NCBI RefSeq assembly: GCF_003576645.1
Contig: NC_044919.1
Coordinates: 33,629,322-33,693,321, forward strand
Reading direction: 5' to 3'
From: Ipomoea triloba
Taxonomy: Eukaryota; Streptophyta; Magnoliopsida; Solanales; Convolvulaceae
Length of the DNA: 64,000 nt
A program made the translations under genes and the position numbers. Positions 1-13,200 of the stretch are shown here, in pieces. The notes beneath the pieces were generated by a model, which was not told the origin of the DNA, searched no databases, and saw only the letters and a program-made list of their open reading frames with translations. Within the stretch, counting starts at the first letter, position 1. Every line of letters starts with the position of its first letter.

Positions 1-125
1 TCATATCTACTTGGATCAGCATGCTGTCAAGTACCAATCAAAATGAAGCCACATGTGGTTGTTGAGTTTACCGTCACAATCAAAATGCCTGTTTTACACT
101 AAATCAGTAGTGATTGTTCTTGCAG

Positions 126-813
126 GCATCACTGGTTGGTCACAAGTATGGAGTTCTGCGTTGGAGTAAAACTGGCAGTAATTCTTCTTCTTCATCCCTA
201 TATTTCTTCTGGTTGAAATACATAGCATGTTAACTAATTTATTTATTTTATTAGAGAAAACAATTGAAGGAACCGCCGCTGGTATAACTTCTGTCCTAGC
301 TGCATGCTCCATTCTACTTCCACTTCTTGCAACTACCGGCTACATCTTCACTAAGGTCTCTTGCTTTATCCCTCGTGTGCAAATATTTCATACTACATCA
401 ATAACGTTGTTCACATTTTATAGTGATTTAAAAGAATAATTTCATGCAGCTTTGTTGCTTAAATATTTTTGAAGAGGTTAAAGTATACCTCATTTAGACA
501 AGAATTTGCCAACCCATATAAAAAGGATATTCAACACTTGAGTAATGTTATATACTACTTTAGTTTGAGCAACTTGTTCTTTGCTACGAGAATGGAATAG
601 AATTCTCACATGGATAATTGGCAAAGAAATTACAAAAAGAAATATATGGGAAGTGCTTAAACTTAGTATTTAATTCCATCACTGATCTTATATCTGCAGA
701 ACTTGTTCTCTCTCCTTTTGGCCGTGACACTTAGTGGTCTATTGGAGGCATACACAGCTCAACTAGACAATGCCTTCATACCTCTAATGTTTTACAGCCT
801 CCTGTGTCTTTGA
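126..813 (+). CDS. DOK1: Dolichol kinase, C-terminal exons (gene enters from the left edge)
   Basis: Three exons can be read: 126-177, 255-355 and 700-813, with GT-AG introns between them. The first encodes a segment starting ASLVGHKYGVLRWSKTG, the second KKTIEGTAAGITSVLAA and on, and the last ends in AYTAQLDNAF...YSLLCL followed by TGA at 811-813. I recognise this as the extreme C-terminus of plant dolichol kinase (EVAN/DOK1). That enzyme is a polytopic ER membrane protein that phosphorylates dolichol with CTP to make the lipid carrier used in N-glycosylation. The KTxEGTAAG stretch is the conserved CTP-binding loop of the family, and the hydrophobic residues after it fit the last membrane helices. 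Only about 90 residues lie in the window; the earlier exons are outside it. Identification is by recognition of the family sequence, not by a search. Confidence 0.85.
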
Positions 814-1576
814 AGTCCATCCTAGGGTGGAAAACTTGTTGATCGAAAGACACGAACACTCAAATCTAGTCAACAACTTTCTCGAGATTTATGGCTTGCT
901 GCTGCTCTCCCCTTTGTGAATATCACTGACATCTAGTTACTAGGCATTTTTCTTAGTTTGAAGAGGCCGAAGTTTTGCAGGTTCAGTATACTGATGTGAA
1001 ATTTTTTTTCGTGTTCTCTCATAGGAAAGATGAATTAGGGCTAAGTAGTGATTGTAAAGAACATGAGAAAGGTATAGTAAATTTCCACTTTATTTGTTTT
1101 TTTAGTTAACATAATATAAATCAACATCAACATCTACATTTTCTTTTATTGATTTCTTTTTACACAACAAAACAAAGTTGTACTATTTATCAATGACCTT
1201 GTGGTCTAGTGGTACGAAGTAACTCTCCCATATGGGAGGTTATGGATTTGAGTCCCAGTAGGGGTTGTATTGACTCTTTGTACTAAGTTAAAAAAGTAGT
1301 TATGAACCGATACTATATTGTAACAGAGTTAATAGTACTCAAAAAATATATCTTTTATTTAGTTTAAATAAATTAATGGATCATTTATTTAAAATTAAAT
1401 TTGTAGATTATCAATATGTCTTTCAAGTGGATTGCGAAATTTCCTGCTGTTGTTAACTATTAACTTTTATATTCTCTGTAGTCTCTATAATGGACTTTGT
1501 ATAGAATATTAGAATGTTATCCTTGTTCAGCTTGATAATTAATTACCATAGTTGATTATAGATTAATGTATACAAA
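814..1576. other. Intergenic, downstream of dolichol kinase
   Basis: AT-rich 3' flank with no convincing coding sequence. It contains one Au-like SINE, listed separately. Confidence 0.6.
1193..1335 (+). mobile_element. Au-like tRNA-derived SINE
   Basis: A pol III box A-like TGGTCTAGTGG (about 1202) is followed by a degenerate box B (GGATTTGAGTCCC, about 1244). The body (TATTGACTCTTTGT, then TATGAACCGATACTA) is shared with the copies at 14556-14682 and 20640-20755. This is the structure of plant Au-type SINEs. The boundaries are approximate. Confidence 0.65.
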
Positions 1577-1968
1577 GGGTGCTGGTTGATTGGGTTTACG
1601 ACAAATATCGGAGCCACAAATAGCTTCTTGGCGGAACTTTGGGGCTTCCTGGAAGGACCGATCATCGCCAAAAATCGAGGGTTCAACTTTATCATTGCGG
1701 AAACAAATTCCGAAGTCTTAGTTCAAGCTCTCGACAAAGGACCGAGGGGAGATCCCAGCGGGTTCACTCTTAGCTTGGACTGTTATTCGCTAATGAATCA
1801 GTTCCAGGGATCAAAATTACGGATGTGTTATGAGAAGGTAATCAGTGTGCCGACTTCCTAGTAAACATGGGGCAAAACTCGACTTGGGGCACAACGGTTC
1901 TTGATCAACCGCCAGATGGACTAAGTGATTTTCTGAATCGTGATGCTATGGGATCGTCTTCTTGTAGG
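1577..1968 (+). pseudogene. RNase H domain remnant of a plant LINE
   Basis: The reading begins with an IGFTTNIGATNSFLAELWG-like segment and continues through FIIAETNSEVLVQAL. This is the alpha-helix and beta-strand pattern of the RNase H domain found at the 3' end of plant non-LTR polyproteins. A frame change near 1815 moves the homologous reading to a second frame. That frame carries a TGA where the family has Arg (CGA to TGA, a CpG-type change) and then continues with EGNQCADFLVNMGQ to a stop near 1968. It has no reverse transcriptase in front of it, so it is an isolated decayed fragment. Confidence 0.7.
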
Positions 1969-2169
1969 CCGAGATAATTTTTGGGACCTGTGGGTCCTTT
2001 CACTCACCAAAAAAATAATAACTATATCAATTTATTAAAAAAAAAAGGATTAAATTGTTTACAAATAGCAGGACTAAAAAATAAGCGATAGCTATAAGAA
2101 AGAGTTTTTAAATGAGATTGTTATAAAAATACACTTTAGAAAAAAATTAAGAGTGTACTTTTGTTCATG

Positions 2170-2622
2170 GGTTTACACACCAGAAATGAGAATCAAAATC
2201 ATACTTATTGTTTGATTGACAACTTTTTAAAGCAAACTTATGAGATTTGATTACCCCTTCAATTAAAAACCACATTCTCTAATTAAAAACATGTTTCATT
2301 CCATCTTATCCCTACTCATTTGTCACCTTCCGATTTGTCGCCTCTTCACTATATCCCTCAGATTTTTGTTCTGATTTTTTGGTCATATTAGTGCTTTGGA
2401 TGTCATTATATTAAGATCAATTGCTTTGATTGTTTATTTTTGTATTTTCAAAACCTTTATTCTCATTATAGGATGATACATAACCAAACATAAATATTAG
2501 TAATCATCCAATTACACCCTACTGCTAAACATGCAAAATACTTTTACCAAAATTGATTATCATTACCAAGTATTTGATTCTCATTCCATTCTGATTCCCA
2601 TGTACAAACCAAACACACCCTA
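2170..2622. repeat. Non-autonomous dispersed repeat, copy 1
   Basis: About 450 bp. One end reads GTTTACACACCAGAAATGAG and the other ends in AACCAAACACACCCTAA. A second copy lies in the opposite orientation at 22110-22550 with the same two ends and internal blocks, such as a shared ATAATGAGAATAAA-type block. It carries no coding capacity, so it is probably a MITE-like element. Its superfamily is not certain because clean terminal inverted repeats are not visible. Confidence 0.6.
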
Positions 2623-5056
2623 ATAATTATTGGCATGCCCAACCTATCGAAAAACATTCAATCATAATATGGATCAACAAAGTGCAAAAACCTTGAGACT
2701 TCTTATTTTGTAATCAAGCTACATAAGAACCAATAGTACGTGAAGCATAGTGCATAGAAAAGGGGAATGGGCAAAACAAAAGCATTGGTCTAAAATAGAG
2801 TTTTACTATGCATACCCTTAATTTTCGTACTCCATCACTTTTACTCCCGTACATGATAAGTTATGATAAGATATTTTCATTATGCGAATCCTATTAAGTG
2901 TTTAAATCAAGAGTATGAGTGTGTAAATAAAAGTTTGAAATATAATTTGAGAGTAAATGCAACATTTTTCTTTAAAATAATGTTACGAAAACAACTTTTT
3001 AAATTAGATTGTCATGAGAACCTAGCTACCTAATCTCCAAAACATCTTTCAAGGACGTATGGGGCATGTATGCAGGGTCCTTCACTGCAAATAGCACTAA
3101 ATAACCCAGCAAACAACGGGAGTGGTGCAGTAAGGGAACACGTCTGATCCCATTGTTTTTTGTTTTTGTTTTTGTTTTTTTTTTTTGTCTTTTAGGTTTC
3201 CTCGACTAATAGTAAAGTCTAAACCCCAAGCATCCATGCTTAAAGGCTGCCGGAAGTGATAAATCGCGAACTGTCCTATTAGTCCCTAAGTTCTCATTTA
3301 TTGTTATTAACTTTATCTACAAGGAATTTTCATCATTTTTTTTAATTGGTCAAGGTCTTTCAATGACTCTCAATTTCTCAATGAGATTCGAACCTCTACA
3401 CTGCTGGCTACTGCTATAGCGAGGCTGATCAAACTAACTAAACTAGTCACGTGAGACATTTAATCTCATAGTTATTGACTAGGGGCTGTATAGCTTAAAT
3501 TGGCAGTGAAATTAAATACCTCTCTGTAGAAACATTTTTGGGCACAGTTGGTTTCATATTGTAGTAAAAATCTCCAAGTGTCAAAGTCCACGACAGTTGC
3601 TATCCCAAGTGCACTTTGGGTGAAAGCCGCCTTATTATTTTAACCGGAAATAGACTATAAGAAGATATACCAATCTATGTTGTTCATATATAACTGACTG
3701 GTTCAAATTAAGAGAGTCAATAAACACTTTCCACACAATTAACTATCCAACCAACTCAGGAATTGCCAAATAGTAACTTGATTTGCTTCAACATTGTGTC
3801 CACACACAAGTACACAAGTGTTGGAGGAACAACTAATAATTCCAATCCGAATGATCCAACCATAAGGATAAGGGTGATATGAACTGGTGGGTCATGCCCA
3901 AGGTTGTTAGCATAATCCAAGGGACTTGGCCATTTTAGGGCCTCAACCCACTGTGATCGGTTCAATTACAGACTGCCATTATTGGAGGATGCGAGTGGTT
4001 AGGGGAGGATGTTGTGCTATTCGACAAGAGACGACAATAATGTGTAGGAGATTAGGTTTTAAAATCAAATCACTAGGCCATTGCTTGGGTTCATATGTTG
4101 GTTGGATCACTCGCCTTAAGGCCATCATCAAGGGGAGTTTCTAGCATATATGGAAGATGGAGAAGGTTAGGTGGCAAAAGAGACAAATTATTCTGTGGAC
4201 CTGAGTTCACCTTGCAAAGTAGTCAGGGATTCAAAATACACCCCTCATCAGTCATCATGTCCTAAATAGAAAAGAAGCAATAGACAAATCATTAGGGATG
4301 TTAATCTTCAAATCAACGGGTTGATTTGATACAACTGACAAATTTTAGAGTGAGTCGAAATATTTTAGTTCAACAAAAATCAAATCGATAAATTTAAAAT
4401 TGATAAGTTCGGTGGTTTGAACGGGCTAACCCCTTAGTGTGTTCTTGATAGCTCAAGCCGCTTAAGACTATTCTTTGACATAAAAGTAATGTGAAACAAA
4501 ATATACATGGAGTTTATATGTAAGCTCATCTTTAGTATTTTTTATTAAGTTTTTAAATAAAATGTTAATAATATATTAATAAATTTATCACAAAATAAAA
4601 TATTTAAAAAAAATAAATAATGAAAAGTAAAAAACTTACTATAAATATTATAATTATAGTGTAAGTATATTAATTATTTTTAGTTGAAATTTGAAATGGA
4701 GGATTAGATTAATTGACTGATGCATATATAAGTTTATATTTATTAGTGTAAATATGCTAGTTTATTAAAATTAAAAGTTTAAAATATTAATTTAAAAATG
4801 TGACAACTACCATGTAGTGTGATGATATCTTGATTATCATTTCAGATGGTGGTCATAGGTTCAAATCTAGATGGTGGGACTTAGATTCTTTGGGCAAAAA
4901 AATGTTTGAGAAAGTATATAATAGATGTTACCTTAGATCTACCATAAAATAAGAAATGATATTAAGAATTGGGGTGAAATATAATAACATATTCAAAATG
5001 GTCCAAACTCTTAAAATATTGTAATAGGCTACAAGTAGAATAATAAAATAAGGAGT
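2623..5056. other. Intergenic, AT-rich, with SINE-like fragments
   Basis: No gene seen. Two tRNA-like SINE candidates lie here. One is on the minus strand at about 3345-3460, with a good box B (GGTTCGAATCTC when read on the minus strand). The other is on the plus strand at about 4800-4925, with a box B-like GGTTCAAATC. An 11-T run lies near 3177. Short open frames at 3756-4144 overlap on both strands and have no recognisable family. Confidence 0.5.
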
Positions 5057-5059
5057 TAA

Positions 5060-5414
5060 GAGCATCCTTATCGGTGGTGATATTTCGCGGTTATTGAGGA
5101 ATTTTTGTAAGTGTAATTACTCATCAGCTGATTAGGAAAGAGAAAATGAGAGGGGGTGAAAAAAATAAAAACAAATTTGATATTAAAAAAATTAAATTAA
5201 ATGCGTCAGGCTCACCTGACGCCCTAGCTTGCAGTGCATGCGCCCGCATGGGTTGCTGCTGTGCGTGTTGGTAAAATAATAATGTTAGCTTTCACTGTTC
5301 TATTCTCCCTTCATTGCAGAAGCTCCTTTTCCCCCTTCTCTCTCTTCTCTTCCCTCTGCCAAGTTGGCTTGATTTCTGACATTAACCCCCCAATATGCAT
5401 CAATGTGGATGCTC
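5060..5414. mobile_element. PIF/Harbinger-type MITE, copy 1
   Basis: A 355-bp element with terminal inverted repeats GAGCATCC...GGATGCTC and a 3-bp target duplication TAA at 5057-5059 and 5415-5417. A 3-bp TTA/TAA duplication is the hallmark of PIF/Harbinger (Tourist-like) elements. The copy at 29597-29967 has the same termini and the same internal layout: a GCGTCAG-rich middle and a pyrimidine-rich right part. Confidence 0.8.
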
Positions 5415-5485
5415 TAATACATGCTCAAAGAGTCAAAGGATATAACCTATTAACCTAATGTACAAACCAGCTGATCCACTAGAAA

Positions 5486-5619
5486 GCTAGTCGAAAGGTG
5501 TCTACCATCAAAGCTAGTTGGAAGTTGCTTACCAGCAAGGCTAGTGGAAGCTTCCAACTAGTAAGGCTAATTAGAAGCTTTCAACTAGCAAGATTAGTTG
5601 GAAGTTGGCCACGAGTAAG
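5486..5619 (+). repeat. Minisatellite, about 5 copies of a 27-bp unit
   Basis: Five consecutive degenerate units of 26-27 bp, each beginning GCTAG or a variant and carrying GGAAG...CCA.CAAG. They differ by a few bases each. The function is unknown. Confidence 0.6.
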
Positions 5620-8600
5620 GTAGACTAGCCAACGACAAATGACAAACAAGGTGGAAGTCTCGGTTGTAAATGAGAATTGACGACGATGTTTGGAAGGGAC
5701 AGGATGCCCCTTTTTATACCAATGTTTGCAGCAAAGACTATGGACATGACCAGTGGAGTGAATGGACTAGGGAGCCTAGCTAGCAAACCAAAGCCACATG
5801 TGTCCCTATCAATCGATACTTTTCCCTCCAATTTGCCATGTTGTCCACAAAGTCGGAAGATACAACTCTTGTACTAACTTCCCCATTACCCTTGATTAGA
5901 CTACTCACTGCCTAGACTAATCAATCGACCAAATGACACAGCTCATTGGCTAAAAATCCCCACCGGTGGATTTGCCGTGGTTTGGCCATCCGTCAAGACC
6001 CCAGACGACCAAGGCAGACTAACTAGCCAGCTAGATGAAGGGGGAGAATTGAACTACCTCCCTCTTCTTGGGTGTTATTTCCCCCTTTGCCCCATTTTTT
6101 GCATCGCCAAACACGCCCTAGTTTTCCTTTTCCCTATTTTAACACTTTATACTTTATGCCTTAGCGTATTATTCTTTGGCTCCCAAGCTTTCTTTTCTTC
6201 CAGTTTAACTTCCAAAAACCTTACCGTGGGTTCTGAATATTTCCTAGGTCCCATCCAATTAACCACCGAAGTTTCACCCCTAGCCCAACTGACCTTGGAC
6301 CCACGCCTCATGACTCCATCAATAGATATGTACGTTTAAAAAATAATTTATCATATACCCATTAACCATATAATATAAGATCAGAATATATAAAATTTAT
6401 CTCCTAACCCAAGAGAATTCAAATTAAATTAACTTTAAAATGATTATTAAACTCTACTCGCAAGTCGCAATAACACATCAAAACAACTACTCATAAATCA
6501 ATATAAGCACAATTTCAACCATTAATTAAGCATATGATAATAGATAGAAGCTACGAAACCCTTTCCAAATATACTCAAATATTGTTTGTCGTCACATCCC
6601 TAGCTAGGCAGCTAGCTCAATATATATGGCAGAGCTGAGGGTCCCCTGACAGCCCAACTGACTTCCTCGTTTCGCCACTACACACTCACTCCGGACTGGC
6701 CCTCTCAAGCTGGATCTTTTTAAAGATACCATAAATGCGACTACTCCTTAATTTCCTTAATGCCTGATGTTAGTTTTTCCCAATTTCCACAACTGTTGGA
6801 CTAGATAATTCTACGTAGCCCTACTTTCCTTTTCCCAAACGTGTTCCATCTTCCACCCCCCACTTTTGGTCCAACGTCAGACACTGTCGGATTATACCGA
6901 CATTGTGCCATGCACGAGGCCGCAGGTTGTGGTTTTCCACATGGCGACCTCTGGTTAGTCGCCGCGCCCAATTCCCACGTGGGCGGCTTCCCGTTTCACG
7001 TGGACTCTTCCACCTTCATGGGCCATGCTAATTGAGGGAGATATATCATATTCATATATGGAAGCCGCAGGATGTTTATTTTATATTTTATATATGTGCA
7101 CGCCTAATGTACATACATATATATTTATTTATTTCTGTGTACTGTATATGATCGAGAATGGCCTTTTTATGTTTATTGCATGACTTAATTGGGCAAAGCT
7201 GATGTGATTTTTCGTTGAAACTTGGTAGTTATCCACTTCTTTACCTCAAAAAATCAATAAAATTGTAACGCCAGATTCTTGTATGTACGTGTGATGTTAA
7301 AAGATATGTGAATTAGGATTTTTTTTTAGTAAAAGTCAATTCTGTAAATACGACTTATATTATTTCAAATTCAAATTGAAGCTATTGTGGTGATGAAGAT
7401 ATAATGCATTTACTATATGATAAAAAGGAAACCGTGTAAGTATTTTAGACTTGGTGGTGAGTTGGGAAGATATGATAATAGTGGTTCTCCTAAATGTCCT
7501 TATCCTCATATCTCACAAGTATCTTCTTACTTGTACTGTGACTTTTTCAGTACACCAATGGAAACCTAGCTAGCCACACTTGATCTATTTCCTATTTGGT
7601 GGAGACTTGAATGCCCAGGTTACGTTTGAATCAGATATTGACATCAACTCTACTTTTTCTTTTAATAATGATCTAACCACCATTCCAATTAACACTATTA
7701 TATTGTTGAAAAACTTGTTAATTATTGCTGATGGTAAGTACCTATATATTATTATATTGTAATTCTTATCTATATCTTGTATTTTCGTTTGATTATCTGT
7801 TCACTTCTAGTTCGATAAACTTTTAAACTACAAAATTATTTTTTAGAATCTCATATTAATTACCATTAGGGTTGTTTGATTCAAAGAAGGATTTGAATCT
7901 ATGTAACCTTTTTTTCTTTTTTCTTTTTTTTTTTTTGAAATTTCACATTTCCTATTATTCTAAAAATGTAATTTCTAACTAAAAATAAAGTGGTTGCAAA
8001 AAAATAAAAATAAAGTTTGAAAATTGTATACTCCCTTACATATGATATTACAATATTTACATGATTAAAAATAAAAATTAAATGGATAATAACTTGAAGT
8101 AATATAATTAACTTAGTTTGAATTGGAGTTTCAAACTCTTGAAAGCTCTAAGATTAAGACGTACACCGTATAACATTATTTCCTTATATCCAGCCTGCTA
8201 AACCAAACACACCCTAATAAATAGTCCAGCTAATTATTGACTTAAATTTGTACCACCTAACAAACATGAAGAGAAAAACACACACACACACACATAAAAG
8301 AATGGGAGCTGAATTACCCTAGATGAATAGAGTGAGGAAGTTAATACAGTTGACAGTTAGAGAGAGGGTGTTATATAAAGGGGGGGAAACTAGGATAGCT
8401 AAATAGGTGAAGGATTAAAGGTACTACTGGAACCAAAATGTAGCCTTTGTCTGCATTTACACCTGCACCTGCACTTGCCCCAGCCCAGATCGAACAGAAG
8501 AGATAATGGATACGCCGCCGCATGAAGGTGTATGTGCGGCCGGCCGGAAAATGATGATGGGATCAGCTGAGGTAGGTAGTAGGTGCAGAAGTAACTGCAG

Positions 8601-8656
8601 GTGAATGCCATTTTGGATATATATTTCAACTAATACAACTCCATACATACATACAT

Positions 8657-8717
<61 letters not shown>

Positions 8718-10268
8718 TATCACGACCGGCCGGAGACTATTTGGGTACACATATATAGGTATTGTATTTCCATTTCCACCTCTCTATTCTTGCTGTATAA
8801 TCTTTGCTTGGTTGCCTTTATCACCAATATAATGTCGGCTTTTCAATTCGCTTAAAAAGGTAAGGTGTTTCCCTTCAAAAAGTATGATAGGTATGTTTTA
8901 CAAATGAATACCAGATTTGGGTGTTTTTGTAACACTTGATTTGGAAAATAATATAATGTGAATAAAAAAAAGCATATATTGTATCTAACCCTTTTTTTTT
9001 GTTTGGGTGAGAAACACACCGCCCGTCGACAGCGACTATCTAATTCTTCTAAATCTTGTTCCTCCCGAATTTGCTTGAATTGAAGAAGCAAGCTCATTCA
9101 TCCCGTCGGGTGGCCGGATCCTCCAAAATCTTAGTCCCCCCAATTGGTTAGGTAATCTGCACATTTGTTCCCTTCCCTTAGCACGTGAGTGAACACCACA
9201 CAGTCATAACTTTTAGCAACGAATTTGTTGTCCATGATTAGTAACCGTTATGTTGTCTTTGTTTGCATTTAATTTGCATATATATTAGAAGCTAGGTTAT
9301 ACGGTTTAATTTAATTAAATTTTTTGTGAGCTTAACTTAGGCTAGCACACAAACTAACACACGTTTAAAATGGTTTTGTGAATAATATATGAAGCCACTA
9401 GTGATGTGTTTTGATACTTCATGTGTTATATTTAACTTCATTTATTACGAAAAAGTTCAAGTTGCAGCCACTATTATTTGAATGTGTGTTTCAAGGGAAG
9501 TCCGCTTTGTGACTAGCAGATTATTGTGAAAAATTGAGATTTGATTTGGCTCTCCTCTCACAAATACCATTGGATGTGAAACCATAGACGAACATGGTGT
9601 GAAGGTATGCTTTCTCTTCCATCTCCATAAACTCTCTACCTATACTACATACTTTGCTTCTTCAATTCCGATCCATTGGAGTATTAATTACTCCATCTGT
9701 TTCATTTTATATGTTTGGAGTATTAATTACTCCATCTGTTTCATTTTATGTATTTAGTTCAATTAATGAGACATTTATTTGTTCTTTTTGATTGAATATT
9801 TATTTGGGTTATTCTTCAATTATTTAATTTCTTCCATTTTTGTTTTAATTAATGATATAGATGTTCATGGTTATTATATTGCATTTCCTGTCCAAATGGA
9901 GTTGGATTTTTATTGATTATATATGAGCTATTACAATTTACAAATGATATGATTGCTTTGTATTCTTTGTTTTAGAGCTAGCAGGAACAATGTAGTTCAT
10001 TACAATTTGGTTATATATATTAAAGAGGCAAATTAAAGTCCAATCCTATAAGAAAAGATAATCATATTCAATTCTAAATCCAATACCAAGCTAAGGGATC
10101 GGAACATATATACTTATATTATATACATTATAATCTAAATAACATAAAGATATTGTTTATACTTATTCTAATACTCCGTAGTATAATAGACCGTGTGATC
10201 TATTGTTGCATTATATTGTTTAGTTTATACATATCACCAAGTACATTAAACAACATAATACATTTATA
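5620..10268. other. Long intergenic region
   Basis: No gene is supported. Visible items: a C/T-rich stretch at 6050-6340 that looks like degraded repeat; two G-box cores CACGTGG at about 6977 and 6998 in a GC-richer island (6841-7035); a (TA)n microsatellite at 8660-8705; and a possible small element at about 7866-8217 with ends TTAGGGTTGTTTG and CCAAACACACCCTAA. The remainder is AT-rich sequence with no clear signal. Confidence 0.5.
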
Positions 10269-13200
10269 TCATATTCTTGATCGCGCCTTTTCAATAAGTA
10301 GTCTTCTGAGTATTTTCCCTGAGGCAGATTTTGGCACACTGTTTATGAATGTTACCCTCCTAAGCCTCTTGAAAGGTGCAACCTGAAAACGCATTTAAGA
10401 AGGAAAAAGATGAAACTTTAATTTGATCAACTTTTATCTGCATTACAGCCATTCAAGCATGATATGTACTCTCTAGGAATTTGCTAATTGTTTAGGAATT
10501 CCCCCAAAGAATTCAAATCAGCTTTATTTAGGAATCCCATTTAGCTAATTTGGTGTTATATTGAGTATTGATTAATATTGTAGTGTAAACCCTATATGAA
10601 GGGTTTATGCAAGTCATTCATAATATCCTATCATTTTCATATTTACTAATTAAGATGTTGTTTTCACATAGTTACCAAATAACTACAGTAATAAATTAGC
10701 CATTGGAAACTTTCATCTGGAAAACACAATATAATGACCAATTTAACAAACTACTGCATCTTATTTCTTTCTTAGAGAAGACATTATTTTTTGCTATAAC
10801 ATATACCTGATGTGCTATGAACTTTTGGACATTCTCCTCAGTCAGCGAGCTGTTGAGGGAGCGAACAACGTATGCAGCTGGGATCTCGCCAGCTTCAGCA
10901 TCGGGAAACCTATAAACAAAAGCGGTTGATATAACTTATTATCTTCAGTCCAGTCCTCTAATAAAGTTTAACGGATTTTCATGTTTCAAGTGGCTATACG
11001 CCTATACTGTATACAGATTCTACTGCAAGATGCCACTTACGGGATGACAACTGCATCGACTATTTCAGGATGAGAAATGAGCAGACTTTCAAGCTCTGCT
11101 GGTGCAACCTGGTGACAGTAGTATTAGTAAAAGTTACTCTATTTCTCTAAGAATTGAAGCTGATTGATGTACATAGCAAACTATGTGGTAAGAAAGTTTT
11201 GTTAAAATGCTGCGTTCTACATAACATGATCATTGGAATTCCTGACTAATTGTTTCAAGTCCTAATATTGAAAGAGATATCAGACAAACAACATTCCTCC
11301 TAGCAAATTTTAGGGAACCTATATGTACAAAGTGAAGCTTATTATGTACTTTTGTGCACCACCACCAAAAGATTACCTGAAAACCTTTGTACTTTATGAG
11401 CTCCTTAATTCGGTCAACAATGTATAGCAGTCCTTCCTCATCAAAGTATCCAAGATCACCAGTATGGACCCAGCCCTGTTTATCTATAACAAGACTGGTG
11501 GCCTGTGGATTGTTGTAATAACCTGGAAAATGACAAATACGCATGTTTCCACTTACAGTAAGAATATGTTTATCATGAACTCAATGCTGAAAACATGAAA
11601 TAGCATAGGCATTGCAAGCATGTAACTTGTTATGAGATGGATATGCCTTGAAGGTTAAATTGGGTGAAATGAAACAGTGAAATACTATCTTAAAACCAAT
11701 CTTCATATATAACTCAGAATAAATCTAAAAAAGATTGCAGAGAAGAACACTGTCCTGAGAACTATATACAAGACGACATTAACTGCATTATATTAGACTG
11801 CATCTACTCTCTCAATTCCAAATTTTCAATTTTTTGCCCACATTCTTCCTAAAATAAAAACCTGTTCTCTGTAGCTTGGTTAGATTTTTGAATTTTAAAG
11901 ATATGGAAATGTTATTGGGGATTCTTGCTTAAACAGAAAAGGTCCAGAATGTGGATTTTTGAGTCTATTTTGCACCTAATTATCATTCTTTTTGGAAGAC
12001 GAGGGAAACCCGCAACTACTATCCGAGGGTGTGCACTGGTTAAATCCAACCTTAGGACCCTAGCCGGCAAAGGATCAGTAGCTAATCGGCTCAAACCAAG
12101 AAGGCAAATAGACCGCTCCCACTGAGAATCGAGCTTGGAACCTGTTGTTATCAAGCCAACAGTCTTACTAACTTGGTTAGATTGCCCCACCTAATTATCT
12201 TTAGAATTATGAAATCTTGACTCTGGTCCAATCACCATGCCATCAAAGTAAGATAAAAAAAAAAACACAGAACAGCATTCAGAATCATATGCATGCCAAC
12301 AATAAAATTAACAGCATTTAATGACTTAAATCTACCTCGCATCACATTAGGCCCTCGCACCCATACTTCCCCTATTTGGCCAGGAGGAAGAGGCTTCAGT
12401 TCACTGACACTAACTATTTGAGCTTCAATTCCTGATTGAAGCATTCCAGATGATCCAGTGTGTCTCGGGCCAATATTTGGATTCTCAGATGAGATAACTC
12501 CACAAGTTTCTGTCATGCCATATCCCTGCAATCATGACTTCTTTTCTTATCTACTCATTTTTCCTTTAACATCCTTATTCAAACATCCAATTCAATTCTT
12601 AAATTCATAACAACACACAAGTAAGAAGATACCTGGGTAACAATGGCGTGTGGGAAATTCTTGGCGCATTCCTCCATCAATTCTTTACCCAACGGTGCAG
12701 CCCCGCTGCCAATAAGCCTCAAGGATTGCAGATTATACTTCTTCACCAAACTATTCTTCGCCATGGCCAGTAAAATGGGAGGCACGACTCGCAGATGTGT
12801 CACTTCATACTTCTCCACATTCTTCAGAGTCTTATTCAGATCGAACTTCTCCATAATAACAACGGCATTCCCCCTTGCCAACTGCGAATACGTAATAACA
12901 GAAAGACCGAATACGTGAAACAAGGGCAAAACGCACAGGAATACATTGTGGATTTCCCCTGCCGCGTCTTGATCGGAAGCCGCCATATTCGCTGCTGCAA
13001 TGAAATTCCGATGAGTCAACACTACGCCTTTGGAAATCCCCGTCGTCCCCGAAGAATACAACAATGCAGCTTCATCACTCTGCTTTATGGAAACCCTACC
13101 CAAATCCAATGACCCGGAATTTCTAACCAGGTCGTGGAAAAACGTAATACCCGCCCGCGCACGCGACTTGCTTATATTAAGATTAGCGTTTTCCGGACGC

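Noticed and set aside
3756..4144. Overlapping open frames of 69 and 72 codons
   Set aside because: They lie on opposite strands, show no family resemblance or codon pattern, and sit in repeat-rich intergenic DNA.
8605..8832. Long Ile/Tyr-rich open frames across 8605-8832
   Set aside because: They are translations of the (TA)n microsatellite.
9015..9031. A match to the universal small-subunit rRNA 3' region (ACACACCGCCCGTCG)
   Set aside because: Only about 15 bases match; the flanks on both sides do not resemble 18S, plastid or mitochondrial rRNA, so this is chance.
11912..12190. A 92-codon minus-strand open frame inside the 4CL-like gene
   Set aside because: It lies wholly in intron 2 and coincides with the SINE-like insertion.
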